Positions 25,610 through 34,904 of a stretch of 64,000 bases of DNA are shown piece after piece (the first letter of the stretch is position 1; every line of letters begins with the position of its first letter). Location: assembly GCF_007786475.1 (NCBI RefSeq), contig NZ_VNJJ01000004.1, positions 127,058-191,057 of the forward strand. Reading direction: 5' to 3'. The translations under genes were made by a program, and so were the position numbers. The notes beneath the pieces are model-generated. The model was not told the DNA's origin, did not search any database, and saw only the letters and a list, made by a program, of their open reading frames with translations. The stretch is from Cohnella terricola (GTDB lineage Bacteria; Bacillota; Bacilli; Paenibacillales; Paenibacillaceae).

Positions 25610-25783
25610 ATTGTCGCATTTTGCAACAATGAGCGAACTCTGATCCCCATTCCTTCTCCTATTGTCGCTTTTTGCGACAATGAGAGGGCCTTGCTGCTCT
25701 ACCGCCCCACCATTGCCGTTTTTTGCAACAATGAGCGAACATTGCTTCACTTCCCATCCTCCATTGTCGCATTTTGCAACAAT
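25610..25783. repeat. Array 4: four units of 51 bp, 21-bp inverted repeat with variable linkers
   Basis: Inverted repeats start at 25610, 25661, 25712 and 25763, exactly 51 bp apart. The repeat is ATTGTCGC-N5-GC(A/G)ACAAT (21 bp; the second copy is fully complementary). The three 30-bp linkers start with GAG and otherwise differ much more than in the other arrays. The array lies in the divergent gap between clpP and the sigma-factor gene. The remaining gap up to 25989 contains nothing I can assign apart from the sigma gene's leader. Confidence 0.93.
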
Positions 25784-25988
25784 AAGTTAAGGCTGCGGAG
25801 AATCTTGATCTGATCATGATCGTCTCCGCAAAACCGCCTTTGCCCCCGAACGGTTTATCGAATACACTGAGGGAAAGCAACACCCCGAATTACGATTTCC
25901 GATATTCACTTAACTGCGTATCTTTTCGTCCGGTTCGTTCGTTTACGATAGCAGGGAGATCTCTTGCCCGAAGGAGGGAAAGTCGACA

Positions 25989-26726
25989 ATGAGCAACTAT
26001 GCGGATACTTTGGAGTCAGCAGACAGCGTTACGGCCGGGAGCTTCGAACGGCTCCAAGCAGCGCTGCGCAAGTATTGCTTAACGCTTGCCGAATCTGCCT
26101 GGGATGCCGACGATTTGGTTCAGGATGCTTGGCTGAAAGCTTTAGACGGCTCACGGTTCGCCCAACATCCGAATCCGGAAGCCTATTTGCTGAGAATCGC
26201 CAAAAACGCCTGGATCGATCGCAGGCGGCGTTCCGGCAAGCTTTCGCAAATCTTAAACGACACGCTGCCGGAAGCCGACAAGCCCGATCACGGCCTTCTC
26301 GGGATCGAGGCGGCTTTCCGCGCGCTTGCGATTCATCTTCCGCCATTGCAGCGAGCCATATTTCTGCTCAGAGAAGTGCTGGGCTACTCCAGCGCGGATG
26401 CTGCGGCGCTGCTGAGCACGACGGAAGGCGCCGTGAAGGCCGCCTTGCATCGGGCGAGAAAAAGCCTTCCGCTCGTGAAGGAAGAGCTGGAGACCGGCGG
26501 TTCCTCTGCCGACGACGAGCCCGGACTGAAGGCTTACCTGCGAACGATCGCGGCCGCGTATCAAGCCGGGGACATCACAGCTATGATCGAGCTTGCCCTG
26601 CGGATCGAATCCGCACCCGCTTCCGCTATCGGCATCCTCCACTCCGGAAGGCTGCAAACCGTCTCGGCTCAGCGCCGAAGAGGAACAAGTTACGGTTCCT
26701 TGCTTTCCTCGTTTCTCGTCGCGTAA
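25989..26726 (+). CDS. Sigma-70 family (ECF-like) RNA polymerase sigma factor with C-terminal extension
   Basis: 245 aa. Region 2 (about 15-85: FERLQAALRKYCLTLAESAW, DADDLVQDAWLKALDG) and region 4 (about 118-165: LPPLQRAIFLLREVLGYSSA, TTEGAVKAALHRARKSL) are clear. A tail of about 70 residues follows, beginning LKAYLRTIAAAYQAGDITAM. It starts like the SnoaL-like extension of some ECF groups but is too short for that domain. AAGGAGGG precedes the ATG. No anti-sigma gene is adjacent. The gene converges on RNase Z with only 14 nt between stops. Confidence 0.85.
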   Translation: MSNYADTLESADSVTAGSFERLQAALRKYCLTLAESAWDADDLVQDAWLKALDGSRFAQHPNPEAYLLRIAKNAWIDRRRRSGKLSQILNDTLPEADKPDHGLLGIEAAFRALAIHLPPLQRAIFLLREVLGYSSADAAALLSTTEGAVKAALHRARKSLPLVKEELETGGSSADDEPGLKAYLRTIAAAYQAGDITAMIELALRIESAPASAIGILHSGRLQTVSAQRRRGTSYGSLLSSFLVA

Positions 26727-26740
26727 TAAGCGGCCTACTC

Positions 26741-27670
26741 CTATCGCGGCAATCCGAAGACTGTATAGGGAACAAGTTCTACCGCGGCATCCGTATGCGG
26801 GAAGATGGCTCTCGCCTGCGCTTCCAATTCCGCTAGATCCTCCGTCTTGTACCTGGAGCTGAAGTGGGTAAGAAGCAGCCTCTCCACTCCCGCCGCAAAC
26901 GCGATCTCTGCCGCTTGCACCGAAGTGGAGTGGCCGTAAAGCTCCGCCTTCCCGGCCAAATCGTCCCCGAACGTCGCTTCGTGCACGAGAAGATCCGCCC
27001 CTCTTGCTAAAGCAACGGCGCCAGCGGTCGGCCGGGTATCGCCCATAATCGCCACGATTCTCCCCGGGAGCGGTGCGCCAAGCACATCCACGGAGCGGAT
27101 CGTTCTGCCGTCCTCGAGCACGATGTCGCGGCCCTTCTTCAATTCTCCATAGGCAGGTCCCGCCGGAACGCCCAGCTCCGCAAGCAGCTCGACGTTTAAC
27201 TTCCCCCCGCGCGGACGCTCGGACACGCGATATCCGAAACACTCGATTCGGTGATCGAGGTGCGCCGCCTCGACGGTGAAATCGCCGTCCACGACAATTG
27301 GCCCGGGTTCGATTTCCTTAATCTCAAGCGGATAATCCAAATGCGTTCCGGTAATTCTCAGCGAGCTTTCGATCAGCTCCCGCAGCCCCGGAGGACCGTA
27401 GACCTGAAGCGGATCGGTCCCGCCGAGGGAAGAGCGGCTGCTCAGCAGTCCCGGAATGCCGTATACGTGATCCCCGTGCAGATGAGTTACGAACAATTTC
27501 TCCATTCGGCTTAGTCGAAGCGGAGAATGAAGCAGCCGATGCTGCGTCCCCTCTCCGCAGTCGAACAACCAGAACGTTCCTCTTCTCCTCTGCAAGCTCA
27601 GCGCCACGGATGTAACGTTTCTTTCCTTTATCGGCATGCCCGCGCCCGTTCCCATAAACCATAATTCCAT
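26741..27670 (-). CDS. rnz: Ribonuclease Z (tRNA 3' endonuclease)
   Basis: 309 aa metallo-beta-lactamase fold enzyme that removes the 3' trailer from tRNA precursors. Zinc motif HLHGDH (H63-H68), further ligands in VEAAHLDH, IMGDTRP and VHEATFGDDLA, and the late His in LLLTHFSSRY are all present. Length matches bacterial RNase Z. GGAGG lies 7 nt before the ATG. A hairpin at 27764-27792 separates it from the upstream doxX gene. Confidence 0.95.
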   Translation of the reverse strand: MELWFMGTGAGMPIKERNVTSVALSLQRRRGTFWLFDCGEGTQHRLLHSPLRLSRMEKLFVTHLHGDHVYGIPGLLSSRSSLGGTDPLQVYGPPGLRELIESSLRITGTHLDYPLEIKEIEPGPIVVDGDFTVEAAHLDHRIECFGYRVSERPRGGKLNVELLAELGVPAGPAYGELKKGRDIVLEDGRTIRSVDVLGAPLPGRIVAIMGDTRPTAGAVALARGADLLVHEATFGDDLAGKAELYGHSTSVQAAEIAFAAGVERLLLTHFSSRYKTEDLAELEAQARAIFPHTDAAVELVPYTVFGLPR

Positions 27671-27763
27671 ACCCGCACCTCCTGCGAACAGCTTTGACCG
27701 GATCTTCTTCTTTTAACCGACCGAGATCTCCACTCTCCCGGCGATTCATCCCTAATAAACGAA

Positions 27764-27792
27764 GAAGAGAGCCCGTTAAGTGAGCTCTCTTC
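27764..27792 (-). terminator. Hairpin between doxX and rnz
   Basis: GAAGAGAGC and GCTCTCTTC form a 9-bp stem (the minus strand continues TTCGTTTATT), 18 nt after the doxX stop. Confidence 0.7.
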
Positions 27793-27810
27793 ATTATAAT
27801 GATAACGGCG

Positions 27811-28401
27811 TTAGCCGGCGATCGGCTGGTCCGTCGAGTTCTTGCGTTTGCCCCAAGGCGTCCCGAGAAGCGGCAGCGCCCATCTATCCAATCCGTACCA
27901 GCCTGCGACCTTCCAGCCCAGAACGATCCAAGTGGCGAGAATGAAGAGCAGCGGATTCGTGCTCAACGTTCCCGCGAACAGGAAGCTCGCGTTCATGAAT
28001 GCGCCGAAAAATGCGGCAATACCTGTCAATAAGCCGAGAATAAGACCGAGTCCGACCAACACTTCCCCGAAAGCGACCACATAAGAAAACACTTTGGCGT
28101 TCGGTAGTACGGTATTTTCCAAGAACGACGCGTACCAGCCCGTTACGTCCTTCCCGCTCTCCGCTTTGCCGATCGCGCCCTTCACGAATCCGCTCAAGCC
28201 CGCTCCCGCATTTTCGCCGACCCATGCATCGCTCGTGACCTTGTGCCAACCGGCGTTTAACCAAGCGTATCCCAGATAAAGTCGTATGACCAGCCACAGC
28301 AATCCCGACCTCGTGTTGTTAAACAGAAAGTTCGATACCGGATTATCGGGGATGATGATATTTTTGCCTCTCAATTCGTCCTTGATCGTCACTTTACTCA
28401 T
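27811..28401 (-). CDS. DoxX family membrane protein (second copy)
   Basis: 196 aa, four membrane segments. VIRLYLGYAWLNAGWHKV and FGEVLVGLGLILGLLTGIAA show it is a paralogue of the DoxX protein at 10420-10953. The first ATG directly abuts AGGAG; the GTG nine bases later (28392) has better spacing and may be the real start. Function unknown; DoxX proteins have been tied to oxidative stress or quinone redox in other bacteria. Confidence 0.82.
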   Translation of the reverse strand: MSKVTIKDELRGKNIIIPDNPVSNFLFNNTRSGLLWLVIRLYLGYAWLNAGWHKVTSDAWVGENAGAGLSGFVKGAIGKAESGKDVTGWYASFLENTVLPNAKVFSYVVAFGEVLVGLGLILGLLTGIAAFFGAFMNASFLFAGTLSTNPLLFILATWIVLGWKVAGWYGLDRWALPLLGTPWGKRKNSTDQPIAG

Positions 28402-28552
28402 CTCCTAATATTGGAATAATCCTTTCAAAGACTATCATAAACGAAATCCCCAAACTGTAAACTACTTCACATTTACCCCGCGTATTTTGGCTATGTATTT
28501 TTTCCTCGTCTTGGACTACAATGGGGACGACCTGAAAGGAGCTTGATTCCGC

Positions 28553-29320
28553 ATGAAATTTTCTTTGTGCATCGGAGCCTATCCGGGCAAGGACGTCATC
28601 TATCATCTGGAAAAAGTAAAAGAGCACGGTTTCCAAGGACTTGAATATTACGCCTGGTGGGATCTGGGCGATCTGAAAAAGTTGGCTGCGGAGCAAGAAA
28701 GAATCGGCGTCGGCCTGAGCGCGGTCTGCACGAAGTTCATTAGCCTCGTCGACGAATCGCTGCGCGACGCTTATCTGGAAGGCGCTCGTCAGACGATCGA
28801 GGCTTGCCGAATTCTCGGAGTGCGCTCGGTCATTTCCCAGACGGGCAACGAGATCGAAGGCTTGTCCCGGGACAAGCAGCGGCAGACGATGGTCGAGACG
28901 CTCAAACAATGCGCGCCTTTGTTCGAGGAAGCCGGCATCGTGTTGGAAGTGGAGCCGCTCAACGGGCTGGTCGATCACGCCGGTCACTTCCTGCAGCGGT
29001 CGGATGAATCCGTTGAAGTCATCGATCAGGTCGGGAGCCCGAACGTCAAGCTCGTGTTCGACGTCTATCATCAGCAGATTACGGAAGGCAACGTTATCCG
29101 CAACGCGACGGGTTACGCCGACCGAATCAACCATTACCATATCGCGGACAATCCGGGACGCATGCAGCCTGGAACGGGCGAACTGAACTACGTCCATATT
29201 TTGCGCGCCATTAAGAACACCGGATTTACCGGATTCGTCGGCCTGGAATGCGGGTATACGATCGACACGGACGAAGCGATCGCCGGATTCAAAACGGATA
29301 TTTTGTCACAAGTAATCTAA
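28553..29320 (+). CDS. TIM-barrel sugar isomerase/epimerase (hydroxypyruvate isomerase-like)
   Basis: 255 aa of the AP-endonuclease-2/xylose-isomerase-like superfamily. Likely metal ligands are in LEVEPLNG (E), VKLVFDVYHQQI (D, H) and GFVGLECGY (E). INHYHIADNPGRMQPGTGEL is typical of hydroxypyruvate isomerase-like members. AAAGGAG lies 11 nt before the ATG. It stands alone between doxX and a NUDIX gene. With two Gfo/Idh-ThuA couples nearby, it could handle 3-keto sugars, but that is an inference. Confidence 0.82.
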   Translation: MKFSLCIGAYPGKDVIYHLEKVKEHGFQGLEYYAWWDLGDLKKLAAEQERIGVGLSAVCTKFISLVDESLRDAYLEGARQTIEACRILGVRSVISQTGNEIEGLSRDKQRQTMVETLKQCAPLFEEAGIVLEVEPLNGLVDHAGHFLQRSDESVEVIDQVGSPNVKLVFDVYHQQITEGNVIRNATGYADRINHYHIADNPGRMQPGTGELNYVHILRAIKNTGFTGFVGLECGYTIDTDEAIAGFKTDILSQVI

Positions 29321-29325
29321 ATGAT

Positions 29326-29362
29326 AGAAGCCGACACCCTACTACAAGGGATGACGGCTTCT
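29326..29362. terminator. Bidirectional terminator
   Basis: AGAAGCCG and CGGCTTCT, with an inner CACCCT/AGGGATG pairing, lie between the convergent isomerase and NUDIX genes. Confidence 0.8.
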
Positions 29363-29372
29363 TATTCCACAT

Positions 29373-29939
29373 TCACGCTCTGAACAGTCCGTATCCGTTA
29401 AGCGGAACAACGGGATCACGATCGGCTGCAAGCCCGGCCGACTTGCCGCGCAGCGCTACGTCAACCAACCATGTCGTAAACGGCGCAACGTTCATCGCCG
29501 CCATCTCTTCGAGGGTGTAGAACCCCGCGGCGTCCACCTCGTTATCGTCCGGGACCGGTTCTCCGCCCACGTAATCCATCTCGAAAGCGACATATACATT
29601 ATGAACGCTTCGCGGTTGATCGCGCAAAGCCACAATTCCTTTCACCTTGGCCTCGATTCCACTCTCCTCCGCCACTTCCCGTACGATCGTCTCTTCGATC
29701 GGTTCCAACTGTTCGATGTAACCGCCCGGATTCGTCCAATATCCTTTGCCCGGCTCTTGCGCCCGGCGAACGAGCAGCACCTTGTCCTCTCTGACGACAA
29801 GCGCGCCCACTCCGATACTGTAATTGCCCCAATGTACGAAACTGCATTGCGTGCAGGCTCTTCTCGGAGTCCCGTCAACATCCCGCGTCTCCATCTCGCC
29901 GCCGCAGGACGAACAATAATTAACTTCCACAGAGGTCAC
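29373..29939 (-). CDS. NUDIX hydrolase with N-terminal zinc ribbon
   Basis: 188 aa. Two Cys pairs (YCSSCGGEM and ACTQC, about residues 8-36) form a zinc ribbon, followed by the NUDIX fold with a complete box: GYIEQLEPIEETIVREVAEE then SGI (about 92-114). Such proteins hydrolyse nucleoside diphosphates linked to another moiety; zinc-ribbon members include NADH pyrophosphatases, but the NudC-specific SQPWPFPxS motif is absent. The frame starts with GTG and has no clear ribosome site, so the start is uncertain by a few codons. Confidence 0.88.
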   Translation of the reverse strand: MTSVEVNYCSSCGGEMETRDVDGTPRRACTQCSFVHWGNYSIGVGALVVREDKVLLVRRAQEPGKGYWTNPGGYIEQLEPIEETIVREVAEESGIEAKVKGIVALRDQPRSVHNVYVAFEMDYVGGEPVPDDNEVDAAGFYTLEEMAAMNVAPFTTWLVDVALRGKSAGLAADRDPVVPLNGYGLFRA

Positions 29940-30048
29940 CCGCGCTTTATCGTTGTTGAATCTTTCAATAGTACATTTATACTCCTACGGCGCCCAGGAG
30001 ACAATAGATCTGCCTAAATTCGCTCCCTGTTTCGGGCGGCAACGCCAA

Positions 30049-30073
30049 GAAACCTCCCGATACAGGAGGTTTC
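30049..30073 (-). terminator. Terminator of the second Gfo/Idh operon
   Basis: GAAACCTCC and GGAGGTTTC form a 9-bp stem 29 nt past the stop of the Gfo/Idh gene on the minus strand. Confidence 0.75.
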
Positions 30074-30102
30074 TCATCTTTAATCCGGGGAATCCCCGTC
30101 TT

Positions 30103-31143
30103 CTATTCCAACACGATCTCCCTGCCGCGTTCGGCGGACTCGTAGATCGCGCACAAAATCTTGATCATATCGACGCCGTGCTCCGGCGTAATGATCGGCT
30201 TCTCGCGGCCGAGCACGCAACCGATAAAATGCTGAATGTTCGCGGTATGCTGCGGAATCTTCGCTGCCGTGAAATGCGGCTTCTGGTCGATCAGCGCGCC
30301 TTCGTTCTCGGTGAACAGACTTAGCTTATCGTTCACGAGACTAAAGCCGCCCTCAGTGCCTCGCCATTCAAGGAACTTCTTCTCTTCCTCTACGTTGGAA
30401 GCCCAACTGAACTCGATCTGCAGAGACGCTCCGTTATCGAAACGAATGAATCCCGCTGCCAAATCTTCCACGTCGAACGTGCCTTCCGGAACTCGGCCCG
30501 AAGCGTCCGGACGGTCGGCGAACTTGCGGTAAGTCGAACCCGAGACGGTAACCGGCTTCGGATTGCCCGCCAGCCACATCGCCATATCGATCATATGCAC
30601 GCCGAGATCGATCAGCGGTCCGCCGCCTGACAACGCCTTCGTCGTAAACCATCCGCCGCGGCCAGGGATGCCCCGGCGGCGAATCCAGCCGCAGCGGCCC
30701 ATGTACAGGTCGCCTAGCTCCCCTTTGTCGATGATTCGCTTGGCGAACTTCGCTTCTTCGCTGAACCGGTTGTTGCGCATCGTCATCAGCAGCTTGCCCG
30801 ACTCGCGGGCGGCGTCCGCCATTTTCTGCGCTTCGAGCGGATTGATCGCATCCGGCTTCTCGCAGAAGACGTGCTTGCCTTGCCGCAGCGCGGCGATGGC
30901 GATCTCCGAATGGTACAGGTTCGGCGTGCTGATGCCGATGATATCGACCGACGGGTCCGCGATCAGCTCGCGGTAATCGTCGTATACCTTCGTGCCCGGA
31001 AAATCTTTGGCCGCTGCCTCGGCGGAAGCGCGGAACGCATCGCAGAAAGCGACGATTTCCACTTCGTTAGAGGACAGCCAGCCGGGCAGATGCGCGTTTT
31101 TGAATATGCCGCCGGTGCCGACGACGCCTACTTTTAAGGTCAT
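30103..31143 (-). CDS. Gfo/Idh/MocA-family oxidoreductase (second ThuA couple)
   Basis: 346 aa dehydrogenase: Rossmann motif [17 protein letters not shown], cofactor-site stretch [10 protein letters not shown] near residue 95, and C-terminal domain with [20 protein letters not shown]. It overlaps the upstream ThuA gene by the ATGA four-base overlap, so both are translated together. It is only distantly similar to the Gfo/Idh protein at 21668, which suggests a different substrate. Sugar or cyclitol oxidation is expected. Confidence 0.92.
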   Translation of the reverse strand: MTLKVGVVGTGGIFKNAHLPGWLSSNEVEIVAFCDAFRASAEAAAKDFPGTKVYDDYRELIADPSVDIIGISTPNLYHSEIAIAALRQGKHVFCEKPDAINPLEAQKMADAARESGKLLMTMRNNRFSEEAKFAKRIIDKGELGDLYMGRCGWIRRRGIPGRGGWFTTKALSGGGPLIDLGVHMIDMAMWLAGNPKPVTVSGSTYRKFADRPDASGRVPEGTFDVEDLAAGFIRFDNGASLQIEFSWASNVEEEKKFLEWRGTEGGFSLVNDKLSLFTENEGALIDQKPHFTAAKIPQHTANIQHFIGCVLGREKPIITPEHGVDMIKILCAIYESAERGREIVLE

Positions 31144-31874
31144 TGTTGTTTCTCCTTGATCGTCTCCAGAGGTTTCGCGTTTCCATACCGCGGATAGTCA
31201 CGGTCGACAGGCGCGGCCCATTTTACCGCGTTGGAAATCACCTTGCGAACCTGCGGGTTATAATACGTCGGGTAAGTCTCGTGACCCGGACGGAAGTAGA
31301 AGATTTTGCCCATGCCGCGCGTGTAGCAGCAGCCGCTGCGGAACACTTCGCCGCCTTCGAACCAACTGACCATGACAAGCTCGTCCGGCTGCGGGATATC
31401 GAAATGCTCGCCGTACATTTCTTCCTTCGGAAGCTCGATGTACTCGCCGATGCCGTCGGCGATCGGATGGCCCGGATTCACGACCCAGATCCGTTCCTTC
31501 TCGTCCGCCTCGCGCCATTTCAGGTCGCAGGAGGTGCCCATCAGTTTTTTGAATATTTTCGAAAAATGGCCCGAATGCAGCACGATCAGCCCCATGCCGC
31601 GCAGAACGCGTTGATGTACCCGTTCCACGATCTCGTCCCGGACTTCGCCGTGAGCCATGTGCCCCCACCAGATCAGGACGTCGGTGCCGTTCAATACTTC
31701 TTCCGTAAGGCCGTGCTCCGGATCGTCCAGCGTAGCCACCGTTACTTTTCCGTCGACGTCGAGACCTTCGGCAATCGCCGCATGCATGCCCTGCGGATAG
31801 ACGGAAGCGACCTTTTCATTCGTTTTCTCATGTCGGTATTCATTCCAAATTGTAACGTTGATCGATTGGCTCAT
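31140..31874 (-). CDS. thuA: ThuA family protein (trehalose utilisation type), second copy
   Basis: 244 aa, closer to classical ThuA than the first copy: [89 protein letters not shown] and [26 protein letters not shown] lies 8 nt before the ATG. First gene of a two-gene operon with a Gfo/Idh dehydrogenase, divergent from an AraC-type regulator. In rhizobia ThuA works with ThuB on trehalose-like sugars through 3-keto forms; the substrate here is not known. Confidence 0.9.
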   Translation of the reverse strand: MSQSINVTIWNEYRHEKTNEKVASVYPQGMHAAIAEGLDVDGKVTVATLDDPEHGLTEEVLNGTDVLIWWGHMAHGEVRDEIVERVHQRVLRGMGLIVLHSGHFSKIFKKLMGTSCDLKWREADEKERIWVVNPGHPIADGIGEYIELPKEEMYGEHFDIPQPDELVMVSWFEGGEVFRSGCCYTRGMGKIFYFRPGHETYPTYYNPQVRKVISNAVKWAAPVDRDYPRYGNAKPLETIKEKQQ

Positions 31875-32053
31875 CCCAGATTCTCCCTTACATTGAATTC
31901 CTCTTCATTCTATTCTACAGAAACCCTGTAATCGATTCCCAATTGAATTCATTTCTTACGGTATTCTGTCATCTAGTATATTCAATCATACAGCTATGCT
32001 AATATAATCTTACGCGATCCTGTCGCAATCTTTTATCATGAGGAGCAAGATTC

Positions 32054-32977
32054 ATGTACCCGGAAATACTGCACGAGCAGGTTTTCTATCAGAATCCCTT
32101 CTTGGCGATACGCATCTGGCAGATCGATTCGGAGAGCCACGCTCCCAGAGAATTGCTGCAGAAAGCCGAGCAGAATTGGAAGCAAAAAGAATTCCACGAT
32201 TGGCATTACCACGAGGAAGTGGAATTTCTGCTCGTTCTCCAAGGCGAGATTACCGCGTTCTGCCCCGACGATCAGTTCGTGCTGCGCGCTGACGACATCG
32301 CCTTGTTCGGATCTTCTGAACCCCATATGACCATGCAGACGTTGGAGGGCGACGCTACCCGGATCGTCTTCCAGATCGATCTGCGCAAATATTGGGATCT
32401 CAGCACGGTGAGCAGCATGCAGCATTTCTCGGAAGTGATTCGTCCGTTAAGCTCGCTGAATTATATATATCATGAAAACCGGGAAGTTCGGGAACAAACC
32501 GCCGTCCTCATTCGCGAAATCTATCGGGAAATGAACGACGGCAAACTCGGATACGAGCTTGCCGTCTCTTCGCGGATCAAAAGCATATTGCTGCTTCTCC
32601 TGCGGAATGATTCGCGACTGCAACTGAACTATACCGACAATCGTCTGCTTGACCGCATTCAACCCGCCATGGATTACGTGGAACGGAACCTGGGCGAGAA
32701 ATTGTCCGTCGCGGACGCCAGCAGACTTCTCAATATGAGCTATACCCACTTTATCAAAATGTTCAAAAAAGCCGTCGGCATGTCCTTCACGGACTTCGTC
32801 GTCTACAAGCGGATCAAGAAAGCCGAGCAGCAGCTGCTGACAAGCGATATCAGCATCGCCGAGATTGCCGATTCGGTCGGCATCTCCAACCTCGGCCACT
32901 TCTATGAGATGTTCCGCCGCATGAACGGCTGCTCCCCTAAGCAATTCAGGGAGCGGCTAAAGGAGCCCGCGGGCTAA
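32054..32977 (+). CDS. AraC-family regulator of the ThuA/Gfo-Idh operon
   Basis: 307 aa with an N-terminal cupin domain (HDWHYHEEVEFLLVLQGEIT, about 45-140) and the C-terminal AraC DNA-binding region (about 205-305: LSVADASRLLNMSYTHFIKM, ISIAEIADSVGISNLGHFYE, GCSPKQFRERL). GAGGAG lies 8 nt before the ATG. It is divergent from the ThuA gene across 179 bp, so it is the likely activator. Its stop codon overlaps the stop of the convergent GH105 gene. Confidence 0.9.
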   Translation: MYPEILHEQVFYQNPFLAIRIWQIDSESHAPRELLQKAEQNWKQKEFHDWHYHEEVEFLLVLQGEITAFCPDDQFVLRADDIALFGSSEPHMTMQTLEGDATRIVFQIDLRKYWDLSTVSSMQHFSEVIRPLSSLNYIYHENREVREQTAVLIREIYREMNDGKLGYELAVSSRIKSILLLLLRNDSRLQLNYTDNRLLDRIQPAMDYVERNLGEKLSVADASRLLNMSYTHFIKMFKKAVGMSFTDFVVYKRIKKAEQQLLTSDISIAEIADSVGISNLGHFYEMFRRMNGCSPKQFRERLKEPAG

Positions 32978-34047
32978 GCGGAGACCGCCGCTTCCGCCAG
33001 CAGCATCAGGGTCAAGCCCTGGCCGTATAATGTCGGGAACACCGGCACCCGATCGTAGGCTTCGACGCTCTCGAGTACGGGGGTGCCGCCGGACACGCCG
33101 TCCACGGCGCCGGTGGCCGCGATTTTCCGGATGACGGCCGGCACCGCCCGATCGGCGCAAGCTTTCATTCCGGCCGGAACGAGTCCGAGCCGGACCGCTT
33201 TGTAGATTCCGCAAGCCAGACCTGCGGAGCCTGACGTCTCCTCGTAGAAATCCGGCCGGTCGAGCACGGTCGGCCACAGGCCGCTTGGATTCTGGCGGGT
33301 GGCGACCGCTTCGATCAGCCTGACGTATCGACGGGCGATCTCCTCTAGCGTCTCGGAGCTTTCGCACAGCCCTTTCGTTTCCTCCAAGATCATCGGCACG
33401 GCGCAGACGTTCCAAGCGTTCGCCCGATTCCATCTTGCCGCCGACATCCAATCTTCGGTCTCGCAGTTCCAGCCGTGATACAACAGCCCCGTATCTTCAT
33501 CCTGCAGAACGTTCAGGTGAAGACGAACTTGCCTTAAAGCCTCTTCCGCCATTCGTCGATCCGACAGCAGCCGAGCCGTGCGAGCCAAGAAAAGCACGGC
33601 CACGAACACTGTGTCCGCCCAAATCTGCTCGCGGAAGATCGCGTTCTCCGTCACCGTATGCTCGAATGCCCCGTTTCTCGTTCGCGGAGAGCGTTCCATC
33701 ATCCGGAGCGCTACGCTCTCCGCTTCATCTCGATAATACGCCAATCCCGTGGCGCGGTATAATGAAGGGAACACGGCGAACGGAGCCATCTCGTTGATTA
33801 CTTCGACGCCCTCGGACCGTTTCCGGTTTCTGTCGACCCATTCCGCGATTTCCCTCATGATTCCGTCCTCGCTTGCAGCGGTTCCATATTCCCCAGCAGC
33901 GATTAGGCCAACTCCTGCGTTCCAATCCCAGCGGTCGACGTTCATCGCCCAATCGGCCCATTCGTGACGACCCCATTCATTAGACTCGCTATGCATCATA
34001 TATCGGTATACCCGTTTCGCCGTCTCGGCGGCTTCGCTACGATTCAA
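32974..34047 (-). CDS. GH105 unsaturated rhamnogalacturonyl/glucuronyl hydrolase (YesR-like)
   Basis: 357 aa, intracellular (alpha/alpha)6-barrel of the GH88/GH105 type. Family marks are the N-terminal region VDRWDWNAGVGLIA, the catalytic-Asp region REQIWADTVFVAVLFLARTA, LLYHGWN, ETSGSAGLACGIYKAVRLG and DGVSGGTPV. These enzymes remove the unsaturated uronic acid left by pectate or rhamnogalacturonan lyases. The start is TTG with AAGGG 7 nt upstream. Last gene of the Yes-like operon, which points to rhamnogalacturonan fragments as substrate. Confidence 0.87.
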   Translation of the reverse strand: MNRSEAAETAKRVYRYMMHSESNEWGRHEWADWAMNVDRWDWNAGVGLIAAGEYGTAASEDGIMREIAEWVDRNRKRSEGVEVINEMAPFAVFPSLYRATGLAYYRDEAESVALRMMERSPRTRNGAFEHTVTENAIFREQIWADTVFVAVLFLARTARLLSDRRMAEEALRQVRLHLNVLQDEDTGLLYHGWNCETEDWMSAARWNRANAWNVCAVPMILEETKGLCESSETLEEIARRYVRLIEAVATRQNPSGLWPTVLDRPDFYEETSGSAGLACGIYKAVRLGLVPAGMKACADRAVPAVIRKIAATGAVDGVSGGTPVLESVEAYDRVPVFPTLYGQGLTLMLLAEAAVSA

Positions 34048-34097
34048 TCTCTTTCCCTTCTTCCCGCGATTTAACTGTCTTTCTCTCTATCGCCGAC

Positions 34098-34904
34098 TCA
34101 TGAATAACGGTTGCGGTATTCCGTCGGCGTTAATCCGTGCTGCTTCTTGAAGCTCTCCCGAAAATGGTCCAAATCCGCATAACCGACCGAATCGCAGATT
34201 TCGTAAATCCGGACCGCAGGGTCCTTCAGCAGCCTCGCCGCTTCTTCCATGCGAAACCGAATGATTAAATGGTTAATCGTCGAACCGGTCACTTCCTTGA
34301 CGAGCAGGTTCATATACTTCTCGCTGAGTCCGACCTCGGCGGCGACGTCCGATAACGACAGCTCTCTCCGCGCGTAATTCCGGCGCACGTATCCGACGGC
34401 CTGATCGACCAGTTTTTTCTTCTTCAAGTTGCCGCCCTCTTCCCCGGGCGGTAGCAGGTCGGCCAGATGGGGAAGCTTCTCCTCATTCTGACTCGACGGA
34501 TGGTCCTCTCTCCCGGCGGATTGCCGTTCCTGTCCGATCTCCTTAACGGCGTTCGACACGACGCGTTCGATCTCGGCGGGGTCCACCGGCTTTAGGACGT
34601 AATCCGTCACCTGCAGCCGAATCGCCTTCCTCGCGTGCTCGAACTCGCTTAAGCCGGACAAAATGATGCAACGGATGTCCGGATTGCCCGCTTGGGCGGC
34701 TTCGATCAGCTCAAGTCCATTCATCTTGGGCATTCCGATATCGGTCAGCAGCAAGTCCGCGTCTTCGTCTTTGAGCCGGGCGAGCGCTTCCTCGCCGTTG
34801 CCGACGGCGCCGATCAGCGAAACGCCCATCTTCGCCCAAGGGATAGCATGAACGAGCGTTTCCCGCACCGTTCTTACATCTTCCGCGATCAGCATTTTAT
34901 ACAT
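34098..34904 (-). CDS. yesN: AraC-type response regulator (YesN-like)
   Basis: 268 aa. Receiver domain (about 1-120) with MLIAEDVRTVRETLVHAI, phospho-acceptor Asp in ADLLLTDIGMPKMNG and Lys in DYVLKPVDP. A linker with charged residues leads to the C-terminal AraC helix-turn-helices (about 170-267: LSLSDVAAEVGLSEKYMNLL, IYEICDSVGYADLDHFRESF). I start at the ATG at 34904 with AAGGAGG 9 nt upstream; it overlaps the kinase gene by 8 nt. Partner of the YesM-like kinase; expected to activate the import operon. Confidence 0.93.
   Translation of the reverse strand: MYKMLIAEDVRTVRETLVHAIPWAKMGVSLIGAVGNGEEALARLKDEDADLLLTDIGMPKMNGLELIEAAQAGNPDIRCIILSGLSEFEHARKAIRLQVTDYVLKPVDPAEIERVVSNAVKEIGQERQSAGREDHPSSQNEEKLPHLADLLPPGEEGGNLKKKKLVDQAVGYVRRNYARRELSLSDVAAEVGLSEKYMNLLVKEVTGSTINHLIIRFRMEEAARLLKDPAVRIYEICDSVGYADLDHFRESFKKQHGLTPTEYRNRYS

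Noticed and set aside
25610..25783. CRISPR array
   Set aside because: The repeats are short (21 bp) and imperfect, linkers in the other arrays are identical from unit to unit, and no cas genes are present.
26253..27242. 329-aa minus-strand frame over the sigma factor and rnz genes
   Set aside because: It overlaps two well-supported genes in other frames and is Arg/Gly-rich without motifs.
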